A DNA stretch of 64,000 bases from Streptomyces sp. NRRL F-5126 (GCF_000721265.1 NZ_JOFZ01000006.1:496001-560000), one strand, 5' to 3'; counted from the stretch's first letter, positions 18,191 through 26,521 are shown. Notes: a model not told the origin generated them from the letters alone. Translations and numbers: made by a program.

Positions 18191-19030
18191 ATGAAGCTTC
18201 GCAAGGTCTCCGCTGCCTCGGCCGCCGTGCTCGCCCTGGCCCTGACCGCCACCGCGTGCGGCGGCGGTCACAAGGACAACGGCTCGTCCGGCGGCGGTGG
18301 CAAGAAGAAGATCACCATCGGCATCAAGTTCGACCAGCCCGGCCTCGGCCAGAAGACCCCGGACGGCTATGCCGGCTTCGACGTGGACGTCGCCACGTAC
18401 GTCGCCAAGAAGCTCGGCTACACCGAGGACCAGATCGAGTGGAAGGAGTCGAAGAGCGCCGACCGCGAGACCATGCTCCAGCGCGGCGACGTCGACTTCA
18501 TCGCCGCCACGTACTCGATCACTCCTGAGCGCCAGGCGAAGGTCGACTTCGCCGGCCCCTACCTGCTCGCCCACCAGGACGTGCTGCTCCGTGCCGACGA
18601 CGACAAGATCACGTCGCCCGAGGACCTGAACGCCGCGAAGCTCTGCTCGGTCACCGGCTCGACCTCGGCCCAGAACGTCAAGAAGAAGCTGGCTCCCAAG
18701 GCCCAACTGCAGCCGTACCCGACGTACTCGGCCTGCCTGCCCGGTCTGCAGAACGGCGCCATCGACGCGCTCACCACGGACGACTCGATCCTCGCCGGCT
18801 ACGCCTCCCAGGCGCAGTTCAAGGGCAAGTTCAAGCTCGGCGGCTTCAAGCTGACGAACGAGAACTACGGCATCGGCGTCAAGAAGGGCAGCGACCTCAA
18901 GGGCAAGATCAACAAGGCCCTGGAGGAAATGGTCACGGACAAGTCCTGGGACAAGGCCGTCAAGGACAACTTCGGCCCGGCCGGCTACAAGAACGAGCCG
19001 GCGCCGGAGATCGGCGACATCAAGAGCTGA
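18191..19030 (+). CDS. gluB: Glutamate-binding lipoprotein of the ABC importer
   Basis: Extracellular binding protein of 279 residues. The signal peptide ends in a lipobox (LTATAC) with lipid-modified C23, followed by a Gly/Ser-rich tether. The SBP_bac_3 domain shows GFDVDVATYVAKKLGY, ERQAKVDFAGPYLLA and ENYGIGVKKGSDL. AAAGGA stands 8 nt before ATG 18191. A stem-loop just after the gene (19046-19077) could stabilise its mRNA, matching the usual excess of binding protein over permease. Confidence 0.94.
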   Translation: MKLRKVSAASAAVLALALTATACGGGHKDNGSSGGGGKKKITIGIKFDQPGLGQKTPDGYAGFDVDVATYVAKKLGYTEDQIEWKESKSADRETMLQRGDVDFIAATYSITPERQAKVDFAGPYLLAHQDVLLRADDDKITSPEDLNAAKLCSVTGSTSAQNVKKKLAPKAQLQPYPTYSACLPGLQNGAIDALTTDDSILAGYASQAQFKGKFKLGGFKLTNENYGIGVKKGSDLKGKINKALEEMVTDKSWDKAVKDNFGPAGYKNEPAPEIGDIKS

Positions 19031-19045
19031 GGCCGGGCCTGACAG

Positions 19046-19077
19046 GGTGCGCCGGCCCGCGGCAGGGGCGGCGCACC
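19046..19077 (+). promoter_or_regulatory. Stem-loop between gluB and gluC
   Basis: GGTGCGCCG (19046-19054) pairs with CGGCGCACC (19069-19077) around a G+C-rich 14-nt loop. Its position between binding-protein and permease genes suggests partial termination or 3'-end protection of the gluAB message. Confidence 0.5.
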
Positions 19078-19114
19078 GGGGCGGGCATTCCTACACCCGG
19101 AAGCGCGGGAGATC

Positions 19115-19783
19115 GTGTTCGACTTTCTTCAGGATTACGACCTGGCGGGTGCCGTCTGGACGACAGTGCAGCTCGCTGTTCTTTCCGCCGTCGGCTCCCT
19201 TGTCTGGGGCACCATGCTGGCCGCCATGCGGGTCGGCCCGGTTCCGTTGATGCGCGCCTTCGCAACCGCGTACGTGAACATCGTGCGGAACATCCCGCTG
19301 ACCGTGATCATTCTGTTCGCGTCCCTGGGGCTGAACCAGACGTTGGGGGTCACGCTCGGCGCGGGAGGTGACTTCAAGACGATCAACTTCCGGCTCGCCG
19401 TCCTGGGCCTGATCCTCTACACGTCGTCATTCGTGTGCGAGGCGCTGCGCTCCGGCATCAACACGGTGCCGGTCGGCCAGGCGGAGGCGGCTCGGGCCCT
19501 CGGCCTGAGCTTCGGTCAGGTGCTCCGACTGGTGGTGCTGCCACAGGCGTTCCGCTCGTCCGTCGGTCCGCTGGCGAACGTGCTGATCGCGCTGATCAAG
19601 AACACCACGGTCGCCGCCGCCATCGGTGTGGCGGAAACGGCGCTGCTGATGAAGGAGATGATCGAGAACGAGGCTCAGTTGCTGCTGATCGCCGCCGTCA
19701 TCGCTCTCGTTTTCGTGGTGTTGACGCTGCCGACCGGCCTGATACTCGGCTGGGTGGGCAAGAAGGTGGCGGTCAAGCGATGA
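19115..19783 (+). CDS. gluC: Glutamate ABC transporter permease
   Basis: A 222-residue inner-membrane permease of the HisM/GlnP type. About five hydrophobic helices are visible, and the EAA loop that contacts the ATPase reads EAARALGLSFGQVLRLVVLPQA. Start is GTG 19115 with GGGAG upstream. Its stop overlaps the gluD start (ATGA), indicating translational coupling and a heterodimeric GluC/GluD channel. Confidence 0.93.
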   Translation: MFDFLQDYDLAGAVWTTVQLAVLSAVGSLVWGTMLAAMRVGPVPLMRAFATAYVNIVRNIPLTVIILFASLGLNQTLGVTLGAGGDFKTINFRLAVLGLILYTSSFVCEALRSGINTVPVGQAEAARALGLSFGQVLRLVVLPQAFRSSVGPLANVLIALIKNTTVAAAIGVAETALLMKEMIENEAQLLLIAAVIALVFVVLTLPTGLILGWVGKKVAVKR

Positions 19784-20667
19784 GCTCGGTCCTCCACGAC
19801 GCCCAGGGCCCCCGTGCCAAGCGTCGCAATATCCTCTTCACGGTCGTCTTCCTGGCCGCCTTCGCCGCCCTGCTGTGGTGGGTGTTCAGCACCCTGGGCG
19901 ACAAGGGCCAGCTGGAGTGGGCTCTGTGGAAGCCGTTCTTCACCGGCACCGAGGCGTGGTCGACGTACATCTGGCCGGGCCTGCAGAACACCCTGAAGGC
20001 CGCGGTTCTCGCGGTGGTCATCGCCCTGCCGCTCGGCGCCGTGCTGGGCATCGCCCGGCTCTCCGACCACAGCTGGGTCCGGGTTCCGGCCGCGATCGTG
20101 GTCGAGTTCTTCCGGTCGATCCCCGTGCTGGTCCTGATGATCTTCGGTCTCGCGCTGTTCGCGCAGTACACGGACGTCAGTTCGGATGACCGCCCGCTCT
20201 ACGCCGTCGTCACCGGCCTGGTGCTGTACAACGCCTCCGTCCTCGCCGAGATCGTCCGGTCCGGCATCCTGGCCCTCCCCAAGGGCCAGACCGAGGGTGC
20301 GATGGCGATCGGGCTGCGCAAGGGCCAAGTCATGCGGCTGATCCTGCTGCCGCAGGCGGTCACGGCGATGCTGCCGGGCATCGTCAGTCAACTGGTCGTG
20401 ATCCTCAAGGACACCGCGCTCGGTGGCGCCATCCTCACCTTCCCCGAGCTGCTCGCCTCGGCCAACACGATGAGCGGCTACTACGGCGCCAACGTGATCG
20501 CGAGCTACACGGTGGTAGCCGCGATCTACATCGCGCTCAACTTCTCCCTCACCACCTTCGCGAGCCGGCTGGAGCGCCGGCTGCGGCGGGGGAAGAAGTC
20601 GACCGGTGCCGTGCTGCACGCGGACGACGTGGAGACCGCCGACGCCGGAATCGTCGGCAAGGTCTGA
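19780..20667 (+). CDS. gluD: Glutamate ABC transporter permease
   Basis: Second permease subunit, 295 residues. A cytoplasmic N-terminus is followed by a first helix (ILFTVVFLAAFAALLWWVF) and further TM helices. Its EAA loop is EGAMAIGLRKGQVMRLILLP, and the C-terminus is a basic, cytoplasmic tail. It overlaps gluC by 4 bp and ends the gluABCD operon, with a strong hairpin 33 bp downstream. Confidence 0.93.
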   Translation: MSSVLHDAQGPRAKRRNILFTVVFLAAFAALLWWVFSTLGDKGQLEWALWKPFFTGTEAWSTYIWPGLQNTLKAAVLAVVIALPLGAVLGIARLSDHSWVRVPAAIVVEFFRSIPVLVLMIFGLALFAQYTDVSSDDRPLYAVVTGLVLYNASVLAEIVRSGILALPKGQTEGAMAIGLRKGQVMRLILLPQAVTAMLPGIVSQLVVILKDTALGGAILTFPELLASANTMSGYYGANVIASYTVVAAIYIALNFSLTTFASRLERRLRRGKKSTGAVLHADDVETADAGIVGKV

Positions 20668-20700
20668 CACATCTGGCACCCGGTCGCCCCGCATGCTCAT

Positions 20701-20738
20701 CGACGGAGGCCGTGGCATGATCGCCACGGCCTCCGTCG
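20701..20738 (+). terminator. Terminator of gluABCD
   Basis: A perfect 16-bp stem (20701-20716 with 20723-20738) with a 6-nt loop ATGATC lies 33 bp after the gluD stop. It would also stop leftward transcription coming from the immunity gene. Confidence 0.88.
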
Positions 20739-20764
20739 GTGCGGATCGAGCGCCGAGGCATACA
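20739..20764. repeat. Left copy of a 26-bp direct repeat flanking the toxin module
   Basis: These 26 bp match 23156-23181 at 24 positions. On the minus strand they encode MYASALDPH, parallel to VYASAPDPH in the small gene at 23,024-23,305, so this copy looks like a broken piece of the same gene. The rest of 20,765-20,981 shows no supportable gene. Confidence 0.6.
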
Positions 20765-20981
20765 TCACGGCATCCCGCGCGGCACGCGAGTCCGGTGCGA
20801 GCCGGCCCTCCTCGCCGCGAGGGCGCACCCCACGCGACAGGCACCCGTACGCCGCGGCTGCGCATCCTGCCGATGCCCGCCACGAACGCAGTCGCACGCT
20901 GTCCGCAGTCGAGGACCGGACGACGCCATCGTCGGCACCGCCTACACGTGCTCCCCGTCTCTCGCCGCTGAAAGTATCCGC

Positions 20982-21320
20982 TCACGAACGGTGTGCTCTG
21001 GCGTACGCGTCTCCGGAAGCCGTGTTGGACAACCAGCACCCATCACCCATGGGTTGCCACTCGAGCGACTCACACAACTTGACTACGCGTTCAGCGATCA
21101 CCTTCGGCGCCCCGACCCATGCACGGAATCCTTCTTCCTCCAAGGTTCCTGCCTCAATGTACTGGTTTTCCAGCAACCAATCGAGAGACTGACGGAAGAG
21201 GGTTCTGAACCGTTCTTCCCCTCCGGCCTGATACGCCAGGGCAATCAGACTGTCAACGAGGTTCCAATCGTCCAGACCGTCTTCCAGGAGCTCCTCCGAT
21301 ATAGCCAGCGCTTGAGTCAT
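20982..21320 (-). CDS. Putative immunity protein of the adjacent toxin
   Basis: A 112-residue acidic protein (TQALAISEELLEDGLDDWN) of a family I cannot name. Its ATG overlaps the toxin stop (ATGA), the classic toxin-immunity arrangement. Its base composition is clearly lower in G+C than that of its neighbours (21001-21420 is about 56% by hand count), which suggests recent arrival with the toxin tip. The predicted role is to bind and block the toxin's C-terminal domain in producing cells. Confidence 0.65.
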   Translation of the reverse strand: MTQALAISEELLEDGLDDWNLVDSLIALAYQAGGEERFRTLFRQSLDWLLENQYIEAGTLEEEGFRAWVGAPKVIAERVVKLCESLEWQPMGDGCWLSNTASGDAYARAHRS

Positions 21321-22762
21321 TTGAGGTGCACCTTAAAGGGTTTAGTGCCGGGTTTCACTATATCTACAGTTTCGCCGCCGGACTTGGAGCCGAGACGCCA
21401 TTGAATGACGGTACCATCGTCGAGTTTGCGCACCTCGGGGACTTTGGGGCCCCGAGGGGGCAGCTCTTTTGACCCGTCTGTCCACTTGTCAAAGAGGTGG
21501 CGGAGCTCTTCGCGGCTACTGGCCAATCTGACGTGGCTGTTGTCGCCCTTCGGGAGGCCATCGAAATCCGACTGCCAGTTGCCCGTCGGGGTAGCCCCGC
21601 CATCGCCTGGGCTGTCCTCGCCACCTCCTGGTTCTTCCGGAGAGCCACCTCGGCCACCTGAGCCACTCCGCCCGCCGCCTGAGCCGCCTCGGCCGCCGAC
21701 GCCCGCGGGTTCGCGGGCTTCCGTTCGGGCGAGTTCGCGGTCGAGAGTCTGGCTGACCTCGGTGGTTTCGGCGTCGACGGTTTCGATTTCGGGGACGCCG
21801 TCGGCGGCGGCCTGGAGGTAGGTCTCGACGTCGGCGATCATGTCGGCGCTGATGTCGGTGACGGCGGCGTCCAGGGTGACCTCGACGCTGCCGAGTATCG
21901 CGGTGGCTTCCGCGCCGTCCAGGGCTGCCGCGCCCGCGTCGGAGCCGCCGCCGGTGAAGAGGGTCAGGAGGGCGCCGGCGGCCGACGTGAGGCCGATGGC
22001 GATGCCCGCGCCCGAGAGTCTGTGCTCGGTGCTGCTGTGCGCCTCGTCGATGGCGTGGGCGAACTTGTCGCAGGCGGCGGCGAGTTTGTCGCAGGCCTCG
22101 CGGGCCGCGGACAGGGGCGCCTTCTTGGCGTTCGTGCCGTCCTGCCAGATCTTGGCCCAGAAGTCGGCCATCGCGTGGACGGAGTCGTCGGAGTTGTTGT
22201 CGGTGAGGGCCATCACCTGCTGGTGCAGGGAGTGGCCCAGCGTGTGGAGGGCCGTGGACGCCGTGCGGTAAGCCGTGGCGGCGTCGCGGAGTTTGTCCTG
22301 GTGGCCGTTGGGCCAGTACTTCGCGAGGACGGACGGTACGGAGGAGTGGCCTGGGCCTATCGCCGAGTCCGGGTCGGGGTAGGAGACGTCGAGGAAGACC
22401 AGGGCCGGCGGGTAGAGCGCGGGCGCGCTCTTGCCGTGCTTCGGGTTGGAGTGGTGGTCGGCCTTGAGGTAGTTGTTCGCCGTCGTCACCAGGCCACTGG
22501 CCGCTTGGCCGATGGCGCGTCCGGCCGCGGAGAACGTGTGGAAGAGGGCCTTGGCCGCCGGGTCGTACTTCCCGCCGAACTTCTTGCCGTAGGAATCGTC
22601 CCCCGCCATACCGGCCGCGTTCTGCAACGCACCGTTGAGGGTCGTCGCGATCGTGTCCAGACGGGTCTGGCCCGTGGCGAACTTCTTCGCGACGGAGTCG
22701 AGGTCGTCCGGGTACAGGTCGATCGACCCCAGCGAGTCGCCACGCGGTTCCGGGCGGCTCAT
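21317..22762 (-). CDS. Polymorphic toxin with WXG100/LXG-like N-terminus
   Basis: A 481-residue modular protein. Residues ~10-260 are helical and resemble the ESX-type export domains of actinomycete polymorphic toxins (LNGALQNAAGMAGDDSYGKK). A hydrophobic segment near 260-290 (AGIAIGLTSAAGALLTLF) is followed by a Gly/Ser/Pro-rich linker. The ~89-residue tip from about 393 includes REELRHLFDKWTDG and WRLGSKSGGETVDI, ending FKVHLK. That tip recalls ends of LXG toxins, but I cannot name its activity. ATG 22762 is chosen because conserved sequence starts there. It is followed immediately by the immunity gene. Confidence 0.72.
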   Translation of the reverse strand: MSRPEPRGDSLGSIDLYPDDLDSVAKKFATGQTRLDTIATTLNGALQNAAGMAGDDSYGKKFGGKYDPAAKALFHTFSAAGRAIGQAASGLVTTANNYLKADHHSNPKHGKSAPALYPPALVFLDVSYPDPDSAIGPGHSSVPSVLAKYWPNGHQDKLRDAATAYRTASTALHTLGHSLHQQVMALTDNNSDDSVHAMADFWAKIWQDGTNAKKAPLSAAREACDKLAAACDKFAHAIDEAHSSTEHRLSGAGIAIGLTSAAGALLTLFTGGGSDAGAAALDGAEATAILGSVEVTLDAAVTDISADMIADVETYLQAAADGVPEIETVDAETTEVSQTLDRELARTEAREPAGVGGRGGSGGGRSGSGGRGGSPEEPGGGEDSPGDGGATPTGNWQSDFDGLPKGDNSHVRLASSREELRHLFDKWTDGSKELPPRGPKVPEVRKLDDGTVIQWRLGSKSGGETVDIVKPGTKPFKVHLK

Positions 22763-22787
22763 CGGAGGTCCCCGGACGGCAGCCGTG

Positions 22788-22839
22788 TGCCGTACTCCCC
22801 GGCGCCGTCCACCACCGGGCGGCGGCGGGGAGTACGGCA
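22788..22839. repeat. Inverted repeat upstream of the toxin gene
   Basis: TGCCGTACTCCCC (22788-22800) and GGGGAGTACGGCA (22827-22839) are perfectly complementary across 26 nt. It lies in the toxin's 5' region and could be a terminator for the upstream gene or an operator. Confidence 0.5.
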
Positions 22840-23023
22840 TCGCCGCACCGTATTGCCGGTGAGTGTGGACGGTCTCCGTAAGAAGCGACCGGCTTCACCA
22901 CGCAGTGCGTGCGGCATGGCCCCACTCCCCCTGACTGTGCGGTTGTTCGACTCGAACGCCAGCGTCACAGCAAACGGTGGGCCGGACAAGGCAGTTGTGA
23001 TCGACCAGACAGCGCAGGTCTCC

Positions 23024-23305
23024 TCAGTCGCTCGCCTCCTCGCGCGTCAACGCCACCCGCGCGGCCAGGTCCAGGCGGGTGCGGAAGTCGGCCGGGTGGG
23101 TGGGCGAGTCGAAGAAGACCGCACCCGTGGGCGAGCCTACTTCGACGGTGTCCAGGTGCGGATCGGGCGCGGAGGCATACACGGCCACGGGCTGGGAGAG
23201 CTCACCGACCGGGCCGAGTTGCTCGCCGCCGAGCTGACCCCCAACGCCGTGCGCCCCTGGACGACAGTCCGGCCCTTCCCCTGCGTCCGGTGCCGGCCGA
23301 CTCAT
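23024..23305 (-). CDS. Small hypothetical protein upstream of the toxin
   Basis: A 93-residue reading frame whose second half (GELSQPVAVYASAPDPHLDT to DFRTRLDLAARVALTREEAS) looks like genuine protein, while the first ~30 residues look weak, so the true start may be internal. No family recognised. A broken copy of its centre lies at 20,739-20,764 beyond the immunity gene. Same direction as the toxin, 261 bp upstream. The unassigned bases 23,306-23,466 show only a 14-bp duplication (GCGTCAGCGGGCGC) near 23,435 and 23,465. Confidence 0.4.
   Translation of the reverse strand: MSRPAPDAGEGPDCRPGAHGVGGQLGGEQLGPVGELSQPVAVYASAPDPHLDTVEVGSPTGAVFFDSPTHPADFRTRLDLAARVALTREEASD
23156..23181. repeat. Right copy of the 26-bp direct repeat
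   Basis: Matches 20739-20764 at 24 of 26 bases. Here it lies inside the reading frame at 23,024-23,305. The two copies bracket the toxin and immunity genes. Confidence 0.6.
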
Positions 23306-23466
23306 GGGGTGCCTGCCCCGTCGGGAAGCCGACGTTCGGGGCGCGCGGCAAGTGCGTCTGGTTCGTGTTGGTACTCGGCGGAGGAGGGGCCCCGCCGAGT
23401 GCGGCCGGTTTCGCGGCCTGATACCGCCCAGGGGCGTCAGCGGGCGCCGGTGCGCCCCCCGCGGCG

Positions 23467-25107
23467 TCAGCGGGCGCGGGCCACCCGCGCCTCGTCCCAG
23501 ACCGGCTCCGACGTCTCACGCACCACCCCGTCCGCGCCGAAGACCAGGTAGCGGTCGAAGGAGCGCGCGAACCAGCGGTCGTGCGTGACCGCCAGTACCG
23601 TGCCGTCGAACGCCTCAAGGCCGTCCTGCAGCGCGGACGCCGACTCCAGGTCCAGGTTGTCCGTCGGCTCGTCGAGCAGCAGCGCCGTCGCACCGCTCAG
23701 TTCGAGCAGCAGGATCTGGAACCGCGCCTGCTGGCCGCCCGAGAGGCGGTCGAAGGGCTGGTCGCCCGACGGGGCGAGCTCGTAGCGCCGCAGCGCGGAC
23801 ATCGCGCGGCCGCGGTCGCGCGCGTGCTCCGTCCACAGGATGTCGACGAGGGTGCGGCCGACGAGTTCCGGGTGCGCGTGCGTCTGCGCGAAGTGCCCCG
23901 GCACGACGCGCGCGCCAAGACGCCAGGCGCCCGTGTGTGCGACGTCGTCCCCGGCGAGCAGCCGCAGGAAGTGGGACTTGCCCGAGCCGTTCGAGCCGAG
24001 CACCGCGACGCGCTCGCCGTAGTAGACCTCCAGCGAGAACGGCTTCATCAGCCCGGTCAGTTCGAGCCCCTCGCACACCACGGCCCGCACCCCCGTGCGC
24101 CCGCCGCCGAGCCGCATGCGGATGTCCTGCTCGCGCGGCGGCTCCGGCGGCGGGCCCGCGTCCTCGAACTTCTTGAAGCGGGTCTGCATGGCCCGGTAGC
24201 GCGACGCCATGTCGGGGCTGTTCTCCGCCTGCTGGCGCAGCCGCAGCACGAGGGCCTTGAGGCGGGCGCGCTCCTCGTCCCAGCGCCGCCGCAGCTCCTC
24301 GAACCGCGCGAAGCGCTCCCTGCGTGCCTCGTGGTACGTGGCGAACCCGCCGCCGTGCACCCACACGTCCGACCCCGCAGGGCCCGGCTCCACGCTGACG
24401 ATCTTCTCGGCGGCGCGCGCCAGCAGTTCCCGGTCGTGGGAGACGAAGAGCACGGTCTTGCGGGTCTCCCGCAGGCGCTCCTCCAGCCACCGCTTGCCCG
24501 GTACGTCCAGGTAGTTGTCCGGCTCGTCGAGGAGCAGCACCTCGTCGGGGCCGCGCAGCAGCGCCTCCAGTACGAGCCGCTTCTGCTCGCCGCCGCTGAG
24601 GGTGCGCACGAGACGCCACTGCGCCTTCTCGTAGGGCACGCCGAGCGCCGCGACCGTGCAGACGTCCCACAGGGTCTCGGCCTCGTAGCCGCGCGCCTCC
24701 GCCCAGTCGCTGAGCGCCTGCGCGTACCGCATCTGCGCGCGCTCGTCGTCGACGGTCATGATCGCGTGCTCTGCCGCGTCGACGGCACGCGCCGCCTCGC
24801 GGATCCTGGGCTGCGCCACGGATACGAGCAGGTCGCGCACGGTCCGCTCGTCGTCCCCGCCCGCCTCGCCGGCCACCGAGGAGCCGACGAACTGCGGCAT
24901 CACGCCGAGCCCGCCGCTGACCGTGACCTTCCCGCCGTGCGGCTGGATCTCGCCCGAGAGGAGGCGGAGGAGCGTCGTCTTGCCCGCTCCGTTGGCGCCG
25001 ACGAGGGCCACGACCGCGCCCTCGCCCACCCGGAAGGAGGCGTCGCCGAGCAGCACGCGCCCGTCCGGCAGGTAGTACTCGAGGTGCGCGGCTTCCAGAT
25101 GTCCCAT
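23467..25107 (-). CDS. ABC-F family ATPase
   Basis: A 546-residue soluble protein with two ABC domains and no membrane segments, so it acts on the ribosome and not as a transporter. Walker A motifs are GANGAGKTT and GSNGSGKSH; signatures are LSGGEQKRL and LSGGQQARF; Walker B is LLLDEPTDNLD in the second domain. The linker between domains is rich in Arg/Glu. The ATG at 25107 is preferred: a weak promoter (TTGGTC, 19 bp, GACAAT) would give a leaderless start there. Antibiotic target protection or translation support are both possible. Confidence 0.9.
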   Translation of the reverse strand: MGHLEAAHLEYYLPDGRVLLGDASFRVGEGAVVALVGANGAGKTTLLRLLSGEIQPHGGKVTVSGGLGVMPQFVGSSVAGEAGGDDERTVRDLLVSVAQPRIREAARAVDAAEHAIMTVDDERAQMRYAQALSDWAEARGYEAETLWDVCTVAALGVPYEKAQWRLVRTLSGGEQKRLVLEALLRGPDEVLLLDEPDNYLDVPGKRWLEERLRETRKTVLFVSHDRELLARAAEKIVSVEPGPAGSDVWVHGGGFATYHEARRERFARFEELRRRWDEERARLKALVLRLRQQAENSPDMASRYRAMQTRFKKFEDAGPPPEPPREQDIRMRLGGGRTGVRAVVCEGLELTGLMKPFSLEVYYGERVAVLGSNGSGKSHFLRLLAGDDVAHTGAWRLGARVVPGHFAQTHAHPELVGRTLVDILWTEHARDRGRAMSALRRYELAPSGDQPFDRLSGGQQARFQILLLELSGATALLLDEPTDNLDLESASALQDGLEAFDGTVLAVTHDRWFARSFDRYLVFGADGVVRETSEPVWDEARVARAR

Positions 25108-25179
25108 GGTGGGCATTGTCGGGGCGGCGGGGCCGCGCTGACCAATCGTTTTGGTGACGGGACCGGGGGCCGTCCCCCG

Positions 25180-25905
25180 CTACGCGAGCTTGAGGAGGAG
25201 CTCGCCGAGCTCGGCCGGCATGGTGATCATGCAGTCGTGGCCGGTCGGCAGTTCCCAGACCTGCGCGGGCGTGCCGTTGGGCTGGACCGGGGGAACGGGG
25301 CGGCGGACGACGCCCGGGGGCGTGGCGCCGACGTTGTGGATGTGGGTGCGCGGGATCGCGTTCACGGCCGGGTTGTCGAGGCGTACGGGCTGCTGGAGGC
25401 AGCGCACCGTCCCGTCCGAGAGCATCGTGCGCAGCCAGGCGACGTCCGCCGGGTCCGTCACGCCGAACAGGCCGAAGGGGGCGGGCCGCTCGGGCATCGG
25501 CGGCACGCGCCAGCCCTCCCCGGACCGCTCGGCCTGCTCGATCATGTGCAGGGTGGCCGGCTGGACGTCGGCGGCGCTCTCGCCGTCCACCGGGACCATC
25601 GCGTCCAGGTGGACGAGGTGGCCGACGCGGTCCGGGACCCGGTTGGCCGCGGAGGAGATCACGAGGCCCGCGTAGCTGTGGCCGACGAGCACGACGTCGT
25701 CGAGCCGGTGCCGCGTGATCAGCCCTGCCACGTCGTCGACGTGCGTCTCCAGGCCCACCTCCGGTCCGAGCAGATGCGCCTTGTCGCCGTAGCCGGTCAG
25801 GGACGGCGCGAATACCCGGTGGCCGGCGGCCTCAAGGAGCGGGACCACGCGGTCCCAGCAGCGTCCGCTGTGCCATGCGCCGTGGACCAGCAGGAATGTG
25901 GACAT
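25180..25905 (-). CDS. Alpha/beta hydrolase, salicylate/pyrethroid esterase type
   Basis: A 241-residue cytoplasmic alpha/beta hydrolase of the EstC/hydroxynitrile-lyase-like group. It begins TFLLVHGAWHSGRCWDRV with the oxyanion HG, has nucleophile elbow GHSYAG with Ser77, and the catalytic His lies in PTGHDCM near the end. It is divergent from an HxlR regulator with a palindrome in the shared 136-bp intergenic region, so it is the likely target of that regulator. Natural substrate unknown. Confidence 0.85.
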   Translation of the reverse strand: MSTFLLVHGAWHSGRCWDRVVPLLEAAGHRVFAPSLTGYGDKAHLLGPEVGLETHVDDVAGLITRHRLDDVVLVGHSYAGLVISSAANRVPDRVGHLVHLDAMVPVDGESAADVQPATLHMIEQAERSGEGWRVPPMPERPAPFGLFGVTDPADVAWLRTMLSDGTVRCLQQPVRLDNPAVNAIPRTHIHNVGATPPGVVRRPVPPVQPNGTPAQVWELPTGHDCMITMPAELGELLLKLA

Positions 25906-25948
25906 GCGCAGATCATCTTCTTCCGCGTGACGGTTACGATTCGTACCT

Positions 25949-25967
25949 CGGTACTGTTTGAGTACCG
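25949..25967. promoter_or_regulatory. Candidate HxlR operator
   Basis: CGGTACT (25949-25955) and AGTACCG (25961-25967) form a perfect 7-5-7 inverted repeat between the divergent hydrolase and HxlR genes. A second GTACC precedes it, suggesting overlapping half-sites. Confidence 0.6.
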
Positions 25968-26041
25968 CAAGCCATGCTTGTACGACGGCGCATCACGGGC
26001 AATAAGGCACTTTTCGGTGACCCGGTTCTCTGGAGGTAACC

Positions 26042-26512
26042 ATGAACCCGTCCGACGGTCGGGGCAGTCGGAGCAGCCAGAACAGTCAGGACAGTCAGGA
26101 CAGCACCGGATGCCGGACCCGGGTGGTGCTCGGCATCGTCGGCGACAAGTGGTCGCTGCTGATCGTGCGCAACCTCAGGAACGGGCCGCGCCGCTTCACC
26201 GAGTTGAAGAAGAACATCGACGGCATCAGCCAGCGCGTGCTGACGGTGAAGCTGCGCGGCCTGGAGCGCGACGGCATCCTGACGCGGACCGTCCACCAGG
26301 TGATGCCGCCGCACGTCAGCTACGAGCTGACCGAGATGGGTGTCACCCTGCGCGAGGCCAGCATGCCGCTGCTCGAATGGAGCGTCGCGCACCTCGCCCG
26401 TATCGACGACGCACGCGCCGCGTACGACGCGCGCGCGCAGCCGCCGGAGGCCCCCCAGGGGCCAAGTCCCTTGCGCCCGCCGGGCCCTCCCGTGACTCGC
26501 GCCAGGCCGTAA
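26042..26512 (+). CDS. HxlR-family transcriptional regulator
   Basis: A 156-residue winged-helix regulator. The family core runs from CRTRVVLGIVGDKWSLLIVR through RRFTELKKNIDGISQRVLT and LERDGILTR to YELTEMG. The N-terminus carries a short Ser-Gln-Asp/Asn repeat built from 9-bp units, and the C-terminus has an Ala/Pro-rich tail. Start ATG 26042 has GGAGG 5 nt upstream. It probably controls the divergent hydrolase and itself through the palindrome at 25,949. Confidence 0.88.
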   Translation: MNPSDGRGSRSSQNSQDSQDSTGCRTRVVLGIVGDKWSLLIVRNLRNGPRRFTELKKNIDGISQRVLTVKLRGLERDGILTRTVHQVMPPHVSYELTEMGVTLREASMPLLEWSVAHLARIDDARAAYDARAQPPEAPQGPSPLRPPGPPVTRARP

Positions 26513-26521
26513 ACTCGCGGC

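Noticed and set aside
20739..23181. Insertion sequence or integrated element around the toxin module
   Set aside because: No transposase, integrase, terminal inverted repeats or tRNA attachment site found; the direct repeats are parts of a gene.
22909..23421. Plus-strand open frame between the toxin and ABC-F genes
   Set aside because: Composition is that of random G+C-rich DNA; the minus-strand frame 23,024-23,305 reads more like protein.
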